Assembly (NCBI GenBank): GCA_030594795.1
Contig: JAUVEK010000002.1
Span: forward strand, 1 to 28,761
Length of the DNA: 28,761 nt
Direction of reading: 5' to 3'
DNA from: Candidatus Nanohalarchaeota archaeon
GTDB taxonomy: Archaea; EX4484-52; B79-G9
Shown here: positions 23,276-28,761 of the stretch, one piece after another
Numbering within the stretch: the first letter of the stretch is position 1
Layout of the letters: every line of letters starts with the position of its first letter
The notes under the pieces: model-generated
Database searches by the model: none
The model's input: the letters and a program-made list of their open reading frames with translations, nothing else
What the model was told of the DNA's origin: nothing
Made by a program: the position numbers and the translations under genes

Positions 23276-24772
23276 ATGCAGATAAACCTTCAAAGCCATG
23301 AAATAATACTTCTAAAATCCCTCGAGGATGGGATGCAAAGAACAATAGACGAACTTGCTGCAGCCCTGAAAACAGACCAGTCAGCCATAGTCAGGGCATC
23401 CCTGACACTCAAGAAATACGAACTCGCAGAAGTAAGTGAAAGCGAAACATACATAGCAAAACTCACAAAAGAAGGAGAAACAGCACTAAAAAACGGCCTC
23501 CCCGAAAAGCAGCTTGTACAGGAAATCATAAAAATAGGCCCCGAGGCAAAACTGGACCTCATAAAATTCACCAGCAAAAACATAGCCATCGGCTATGCAA
23601 AAAGAAAAGGCTACATCAGCATGAACAAGACAGGCAAAGGAATAATAATCGCGATAACAGCAAAAGGCCGCGACTCACTAAAAGCCCAAACCCCTGAAGA
23701 ACTGCTCCTGAAAAGGGCAGTCACCACAAGAAAAGTGACGCGCGAGGAACTGGAACTCCTGAAATCAAGAAAATTAATCAACTACACATCAAAAACCATA
23801 AGAACCATAAAAGCAACACCAAAAGGCGCAGAACTCGCATCACGCATAAAGATAAAAAAACAAATCTCAAGACTCACACCCGAGCTCATCAAAACAGGCA
23901 GATGGAGCAGCGTAGCACTCAGGAAATACAACACAACAGCACCGGTAAGCCCCGTATACCCCGGCAAGCGCCACTTTGTAAACCAGGCCACAGACTACGT
24001 AAGAAAAATATGGCTCGAGATGGGCTTCAAAGAGATGAGAGGCCCAATAATACAGACCTCGTTCTGGAACTTCGACGCGCTCTTCGTACCCCAGGACCAC
24101 CCCGCAAGAGACATCCAGGACACCTTCTTCATGGACCTGAAATCAGAAAACCCACACAAAGACAAAAAACTCGTAGAAAAAGTAAAAAAAGCGCACGAGG
24201 AAGGCGTCTGCAATTCAGCAGGATGGCAGTACAAATGGAGCCATGAGACAGCCAGGAAAGTCGTATTAAGAACGCACACAACCGTCCTCTCAGCGCAGAC
24301 ATTGGCTCAGCTAAAAAAAGACGATCTGCCCGCAAAATACTTCGCCATCGGCCGCTGCTTCAGAAACGAGGCACTGGACTGGAAGCATCTTTTCGAATTC
24401 AACCAGGTCGAGGGAATAGTGGTCGACAAAAACGCGAACTTCAGGCACCTTCTCGGATACCTGAAAGAATTCTTCAAAAAACTCGGGTTCGAAAGAGCAA
24501 GATTCAGGCCCGCCTATTTCCCCTACACAGAGATGTCAGTAGAGATAGAAGTATACTACCCTGAGCGCGACGCATGGATCGAGCTTGGCGGCGCAGGCAT
24601 CTTCAGGCCTGAAGTCGTGGAGCCGCTTCTGGGCGAGCCAATCCCTGTCCTTGCATGGGGCCCGGGCTTTGACAGGATAATAATGGACTACTACAAAATC
24701 AAAGACATAAGAGACCTCTACAAGAACGACATAAAACAGCTAAGAGAAATGAAACAGTGGATGATTGGTTAA
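23276..24772 (+). CDS. pheS: Phenylalanyl-tRNA synthetase alpha chain
   Basis: The catalytic class II subunit that charges tRNA-Phe. From the ATG at 23276 (MQINLQSHEIILLKSL) it has 498 residues, the normal archaeal length. N-terminal winged-helix repeats (about 1-200) are followed by the catalytic core with motif 2 (FRNEALDWKHLFEFNQVEG) and motif 3 (PVLAWGPGFDRIIMDYY), plus the GGAGIFRPEV loop. A longer frame from 22946 reads through the tRNA gene and is rejected. It is the first gene of a pheS-orf47-pheT-gatE operon. Confidence 0.96.
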   Translation: MQINLQSHEIILLKSLEDGMQRTIDELAAALKTDQSAIVRASLTLKKYELAEVSESETYIAKLTKEGETALKNGLPEKQLVQEIIKIGPEAKLDLIKFTSKNIAIGYAKRKGYISMNKTGKGIIIAITAKGRDSLKAQTPEELLLKRAVTTRKVTREELELLKSRKLINYTSKTIRTIKATPKGAELASRIKIKKQISRLTPELIKTGRWSSVALRKYNTTAPVSPVYPGKRHFVNQATDYVRKIWLEMGFKEMRGPIIQTSFWNFDALFVPQDHPARDIQDTFFMDLKSENPHKDKKLVEKVKKAHEEGVCNSAGWQYKWSHETARKVVLRTHTTVLSAQTLAQLKKDDLPAKYFAIGRCFRNEALDWKHLFEFNQVEGIVVDKNANFRHLLGYLKEFFKKLGFERARFRPAYFPYTEMSVEIEVYYPERDAWIELGGAGIFRPEVVEPLLGEPIPVLAWGPGFDRIIMDYYKIKDIRDLYKNDIKQLREMKQWMIG

Positions 24773-24916
24773 ATGAAAGAAGAATACTTCACAAGATTCG
24801 TACTAAAAGACGGAAAAATGGAAAAAGTGAAAGTGCGCAAAAAAGAAGCCCTAAAAGACATAAAAGAACTGCTCAAAGAGGACAAAGACTTTTTGGAAAT
24901 AATGGCAAAGATGTGA
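24773..24916 (+). CDS. Small conserved-looking protein between pheS and pheT
   Basis: A 47-residue protein starting on the base after the pheS stop: MKEEYFTRFVLKDGKMEKVK, then a Lys/Glu-rich helix ending in EIMAKM. The predicted layout is a beta hairpin followed by a charged helix. Its placement, exactly abutting pheS and 27 bases before pheT, suggests translation in the operon. It lies in a different frame from any longer open frame there. I recognise no family. Confidence 0.5.
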   Translation: MKEEYFTRFVLKDGKMEKVKVRKKEALKDIKELLKEDKDFLEIMAKM

Positions 24917-24943
24917 ATACAGAAAGCAGTATAAGGTGTAACT

Positions 24944-26587
24944 ATGCCAACAATAACCCTTGACAAAAAAAAGGTCCTGAAGCTCATCGGGAAAAAAGTA
25001 TCCGACGAACTCCTGAAAGACAGGATATCAATGCTCGGTACAGACCTTGAAAAACTCGACGAAAACGAGATAACAGTAGAAATCTTCCCGAACAGGCCCG
25101 ACATGCTCTCAGAAGAAGGATTCTCCCGCGCCCTCTCCGCATTCATGGAAATAAAACCAGGATTCAGGAAATACAGCGTAAAAAAAGAAAAATCAAAAGT
25201 CACAGTAAACAACCTTCCAAAAGAATGGCCCTACGCTGTATGCGCCATCGTCCGCAACCTTGAACTTGACGACGGGAAACTCCGCTCAGTCATACAGCTC
25301 CAGGAAAAGCTGGCAGTAACCCTCCTTAGGAACAGGAAAAAAGGCGGGCTCGGCATATACCCCCTGGACAAGATAGAACTTCCCATAACTTTCACATCAT
25401 ACAAAAAAGAAAAAATCAAATTCAGGCCCCTGGAACATGAAGAAATGCTGACAGCCGATGAAATACTCATAAAGCACCCGACAGGCAGGGAATACGCGCA
25501 CATTGTCAAAGGATGGAAACGATTCCCTGTCTTCACAGACGCCAAAGGCACAATAATGTCCATGCCACCTATAATAAACTCACATGACGTAGGAAAAGTG
25601 ACAGAAGCAACAAAAAACGTCTTCGTCGAAGGCACAGGAACAGACCTGAACACACTCAAAATCGCAATGAACATCATGCTCACAACCCTTGCAGACACCG
25701 GAGGGACCATATACTCTCTCGAGATGGACTACAAAACCCGCAAATTCCCATGCCCTGACCTGGACCCGCGAAAAATGAAACTTGACAAAAGCTATGCAAA
25801 CAAGCTCCTCGGAATAGAACTAAAAGACACGGACATAAAAAAACTCCTCTCAAAAATGGGCATCGGCTTTGAGAAAGGACATGCCCTCATCCCTGCATAC
25901 AGGGCAGACATCCTCCACCCGATTGACCTTGTAGAAGATATCGCAATCGCCTACGGCTACGAGAACTTCGCTGAAAAAATACCCAAAATATCAACAATAG
26001 GGGAAGAATCAAAAGAAGCCATCTTCGCAAAAAAAATATCAGACACCGCAGTCGGCTTCAGCCTCCTTGAATGCCTGTCCTATCACCTGGCAAGCAAAAA
26101 ACACCTGGCAGGCTTCATGCGCAAAAAAGACGAAAACATCATCACAACAACAAACGCAGTAAACATAGAATACACAGCCCTGAGAAACGCCCTCCTGCCC
26201 GGACTCCTGAAAATCCTCTCTGAAAACACACACAACGAATACCCCCAGAGACTGTTCGAAGTCGGGAAAGTCATAAAACCAGACAAAACAAGCGAAACAA
26301 ACTCATGCGAAACCTTAAGCTGCTCTGTAATAATAGCAGACATAAAAGCGGAATTCACAGAAATAAAAGCAATACTTGAAAGCATCCTGAACAGCCTCGC
26401 CATAGCATACACAATCAAAGAAGCATCCCATCCCTCATACATAGACGGCAGGTGCGCACAAATTCTCATAAACCAGAAACCCCGAGGATTCCTCGGTGAA
26501 ATACACCCCCAGATTCTGAACAACTTCAATCTGGAAGTGCCCGTCAGCGCATTCGAAATTGAGTTCAATGAAACAGACTACGCGTGA
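24944..26587 (+). CDS. pheT: Phenylalanyl-tRNA synthetase beta chain
   Basis: The partner of PheS; it binds tRNA-Phe and edits mischarged tyrosine. The 547-residue length is that of the short archaeal/eukaryotic form, which lacks the bacterial tRNA-binding extensions. Visible are the N-terminal EIFPNRPDMLSEEGFSRAL, the B3/4 editing region (PPIINSHDVGKVTEATKNVFVEGTGTD), the B5 domain (YRADILHPIDLVEDIAIAYGY), and the catalytic-like C-terminal half ending GEIHPQILNNF. GGTGT lies seven bases before the ATG. Confidence 0.96.
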   Translation: MPTITLDKKKVLKLIGKKVSDELLKDRISMLGTDLEKLDENEITVEIFPNRPDMLSEEGFSRALSAFMEIKPGFRKYSVKKEKSKVTVNNLPKEWPYAVCAIVRNLELDDGKLRSVIQLQEKLAVTLLRNRKKGGLGIYPLDKIELPITFTSYKKEKIKFRPLEHEEMLTADEILIKHPTGREYAHIVKGWKRFPVFTDAKGTIMSMPPIINSHDVGKVTEATKNVFVEGTGTDLNTLKIAMNIMLTTLADTGGTIYSLEMDYKTRKFPCPDLDPRKMKLDKSYANKLLGIELKDTDIKKLLSKMGIGFEKGHALIPAYRADILHPIDLVEDIAIAYGYENFAEKIPKISTIGEESKEAIFAKKISDTAVGFSLLECLSYHLASKKHLAGFMRKKDENIITTTNAVNIEYTALRNALLPGLLKILSENTHNEYPQRLFEVGKVIKPDKTSETNSCETLSCSVIIADIKAEFTEIKAILESILNSLAIAYTIKEASHPSYIDGRCAQILINQKPRGFLGEIHPQILNNFNLEVPVSAFEIEFNETDYA

Positions 26588-26591
26588 TACA

Positions 26592-28433
26592 ATGGAAACA
26601 GACTACAAAAAACTTGGACTGAGATGCGGGATAGAGATACACCGCCAGCTTGCATCAGAAAGAAAACTATTCTGCAATTGCCTGAACGAAAAAAGCGAAA
26701 ATCTCCCGCTCAAACTCTCAAGAAACCTCCGCGCTGTCGCAGGCGAACTGGGCGCAGTCGACAGGGCAGCATCGCACGAAACAACAAGAGCAAGAACATT
26801 CATCTACAACTACGATCCAAAAACAGCATGCCTCGTAGAACTGGACGAGGAGCCGCCATGCGACATAAACAAAGAAGCCCTCGACATCGCACTTACAATA
26901 TCACTCATGCTCAACATGAAAATAGTTGACGAACTCCACGTAATGCGAAAAACCGTCGTCGACGGGAGCACAGTATCCGGGTTCCAGAGAACCGCGCTCC
27001 TCAGCTACAACGGTCACATCGAAACAGACAAAGGCCGTATAGGCATAATCAACCTCAGCATAGAAGAGGACTCTGCACCAAAGATTCTTGAAGAAGGCAG
27101 CACAATCCACTACAGGCTCGACAGGCTGGGTGTGCCCCTGGTCGAGATAGGAACAGACACAGACATAGTGTCCCCCGACCATTGCAGGGAAGTGGCAGAA
27201 AAGCTGGGCATGATCCTGAAAAGCACAGGCAAAGTCAAAAGAGGCATCGGCACAATCAGGCAGGACGTAAACGTATCCATAAAAGAAGGCGCAAGAGTAG
27301 AAATCAAAGGCGCGCAGGACTTAAGAATGATTCCTGAACTCGTAAGGCTTGAGATAGAAAGGCAGAAAAGCCTCGTTGACCTGCGAAGCGAACTTAAAAA
27401 AATGAAATTCAAAAACCAGAAATGCAGCATGATTGATGTCACAGATATCTTCAGAGCATCAGAATCAAAAATAGTTCAAAACAAACACATCCACGCAATA
27501 AAAATCAACAGCATCAGCGGATTCTTCAAAAAGAAACTCCACAAACACAGGACTTTAGGCAACGAAATCGCAAACTACGCAAGAGTAAAAGCGCACATAA
27601 AAGGCATCATCCACACAGACGAGAACCTCGAAAACTACGGGCTTGAAACAGAGTTCGAAAAGCTAAAAACCAGGCTAAAAGCGCATAAAGGCGACATGCT
27701 CATCATCGTCGCAGCAGACAAGGAAACCTCATCTGTCGCCCTGAACGCCGTCTGCAACCGCATCAACCAACTGCTTTTAGGCATTCCGGAAGAAACAAGA
27801 AGAGCCCTCCCGAACGGGGACAGCGAATACATGAGACCCCTTCCCGGCGCAAGCCGCATGTACCCGGAAACAGACGTGCACTCTGTCATCATTGATAAGA
27901 CCATGATCAAGGGGATCACCCTCCCTGAAACACTTGACGAAAAAAAGAAAAGATTCCAGAAAGACATGGGCCTGAACACAGAACTTTCCCTGCAGATAAT
28001 CAACTCAGACTATCTTGAACTGTTCGAAAAATGCATTAAAGAACACAAAGCAGACCCAAAACTAGCTGCCAACATCTTCGTAAACATCCTCCCGGACTTA
28101 AAGACGCGCGAAAACATAAACACAGGCAGCATCAGCCCCAAAAACTTCTTTGACATATTCGCATCCGTCAATTCAGGAAAAATAACAAAAGACACAGTAC
28201 CTATAATATTAAAGCACGCAGCAGAATCAGAGTTATCGGTTCCAGAGATTGTGGAAGCAAAACACCTCGGCATCATGAGCGAAAACGAAGCCAAAAACAT
28301 AATCCTCGACATCATAAAAAAAGAAAAAGGCTCCCGGATGAAACACATCATCGGCAAATGCATGGGCGCCCTCAAAGGCAAAATCGAAAACAAAAAGATT
28401 GTCGACATAATCAAGCGCGAGATGAAAGAATAG
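26592..28433 (+). CDS. gatE: Glutamyl-tRNA(Gln) amidotransferase subunit E
   Basis: GatE binds Glu-tRNA(Gln), activates it with ATP and, with GatD, makes Gln-tRNA(Gln). This archaeal-specific route stands in for a glutaminyl-tRNA synthetase. The 613-residue protein opens GLRCGIEIHRQL, and carries the GatB/E kinase-like core (GSTVSGFQRTALLSYNG, EEDSAPKI, RLGVPLVEIGTD, GTIRQDVNVSIKEGARVEIKGAQ). An AspRS-like insertion follows, then PLPGASRMYPETDV and a C-terminal YqeY-like domain. GTGAT at 26584-26588 supports the ATG at 26592; a longer reading from 26559 would overlap pheT. No gatD is in the window. Confidence 0.95.
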   Translation: METDYKKLGLRCGIEIHRQLASERKLFCNCLNEKSENLPLKLSRNLRAVAGELGAVDRAASHETTRARTFIYNYDPKTACLVELDEEPPCDINKEALDIALTISLMLNMKIVDELHVMRKTVVDGSTVSGFQRTALLSYNGHIETDKGRIGIINLSIEEDSAPKILEEGSTIHYRLDRLGVPLVEIGTDTDIVSPDHCREVAEKLGMILKSTGKVKRGIGTIRQDVNVSIKEGARVEIKGAQDLRMIPELVRLEIERQKSLVDLRSELKKMKFKNQKCSMIDVTDIFRASESKIVQNKHIHAIKINSISGFFKKKLHKHRTLGNEIANYARVKAHIKGIIHTDENLENYGLETEFEKLKTRLKAHKGDMLIIVAADKETSSVALNAVCNRINQLLLGIPEETRRALPNGDSEYMRPLPGASRMYPETDVHSVIIDKTMIKGITLPETLDEKKKRFQKDMGLNTELSLQIINSDYLELFEKCIKEHKADPKLAANIFVNILPDLKTRENINTGSISPKNFFDIFASVNSGKITKDTVPIILKHAAESELSVPEIVEAKHLGIMSENEAKNIILDIIKKEKGSRMKHIIGKCMGALKGKIENKKIVDIIKREMKE

Positions 28434-28576
28434 ACACAGATTCATTCCTCAAACTCACATTCTTTGCAACAGCAATCTCAAAATAAAATTCTTCTCACAA
28501 ACATATTTAAAGATTAAATCAGGATAACTTATCCAGATTTGATAAGAGGTACTTGATTTTTCAGTAGGTGAACAAA
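28434..28576 (+). promoter_or_regulatory. Promoter with palindromic operator
   Basis: A TATA box (CATATTTAAAG, 28502-28512) is followed by a perfect palindrome GGATAACTTATCC (28522-28534) and a further half-site GATAAG (28541-28546). These overlap the expected transcription start. GGTGA (28567-28571) then serves the next gene. This arrangement is typical of a repressor site. Confidence 0.55.
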
Positions 28577-28761
28577 ATGATAGAAAAAATCCTGGGAATT
28601 GTTGACATCCTCGTAGCTATCCTGATTTTCTTTGGTGACATCCCGGGCCCAAAATTATTCGTCAACGCAATCGCATTCCTGCTCTTTGCAAAAGGCGCCG
28701 TCTCCCTCGTATACTTCCCCTTCCTCTACATCCCGGGCATCCTCATGGGCATAATAGACGT
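28577..28761 (+). CDS. Membrane protein, cut by the window edge
   Basis: The first 61 codons of a gene that runs off the window. The start MIEKILGIVDILVAILIFFG is a membrane helix, followed by a short loop DIPGPK and a second helix. A third hydrophobic stretch (SLVYFPFLYIPGILMGII) ends the visible part. GGTGA is five bases before the ATG. The family is unknown. The palindromic site before it suggests regulated expression. Confidence 0.75.
   Translation, partial: MIEKILGIVDILVAILIFFGDIPGPKLFVNAIAFLLFAKGAVSLVYFPFLYIPGILMGIID

Noticed and set aside
26559..26591. Longer start for gatE
   Set aside because: It lies inside pheT; the ATG at 26592 has GTGAT upstream and begins right before the conserved N-terminus.
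1..28761. CRISPR array or rRNA genes
   Set aside because: No regularly spaced direct repeats and no rRNA-like sequence were seen on either strand.

Overview
The window is archaeal. The evidence is a GatE amidotransferase subunit, archaeal-type TrpRS and PheRS (separate alpha and short beta chains), TATA boxes about 25-35 bp before starts, GGTGA-type ribosome binding sites, several apparently leaderless genes, and a tRNA-Ala whose intron fits a bulge-helix-bulge splice motif. I cannot place the phylum from sequence alone.

Left part (1-2330): a gene start cut by the window edge, a 124-residue orphan gene framed by a perfect 15-bp inverted repeat, a decayed BRO-N/DinD-like fragment, and an archaeal AAA ATPase fused to a PD-(D/E)XK-like DUF234 domain. 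This looks like accessory DNA.

Defence island (about 2390-12480), clearly more AT-rich than the rest (one 60-base sample at 5641 has 15 G+C, against 31 in the sample at 14401). It holds a divergent pair (Cys-rich small protein / ribbon-helix-helix protein) on one shared TATA element. A type I restriction-modification operon follows in the order RHH-hsdR-orf50-orf173-hsdS-hsdM. Two imperfect 30-bp direct repeats (2402-2431 and 8808-8837) bracket this cassette. Next comes a convergent pair: a DUF4365-type putative nuclease with a helical middle and Cys-rich tail, and an OLD-like ATPase-TOPRIM protein.

Core part (12500-28761): a complete tryptophan operon trpE-G-D-C-F-B-A, mostly with overlapping genes, preceded by two promoters and two Trp-containing mini-ORFs. 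Then come a two-gene half-size permease pair, tryptophanyl-tRNA synthetase, a divergent DMT-family transporter, a DUF2582 winged-helix protein and the intron-containing tRNA-Ala(CGC). A translation operon pheS-orf47-pheT-gatE runs rightward, and a membrane-protein gene with a palindromic operator-like promoter is cut by the right edge.

Functionally the core joins tryptophan synthesis, Trp charging, Phe charging and tRNA-dependent Gln-tRNA formation. The left third is horizontally acquired-looking defence DNA. The points most worth following are the T-loop intron tRNA, the inverted-repeat-flanked orphan gene, the direct-repeat-bounded RM cassette with unrecognised small genes, and the DUF4365/OLD-like pair.
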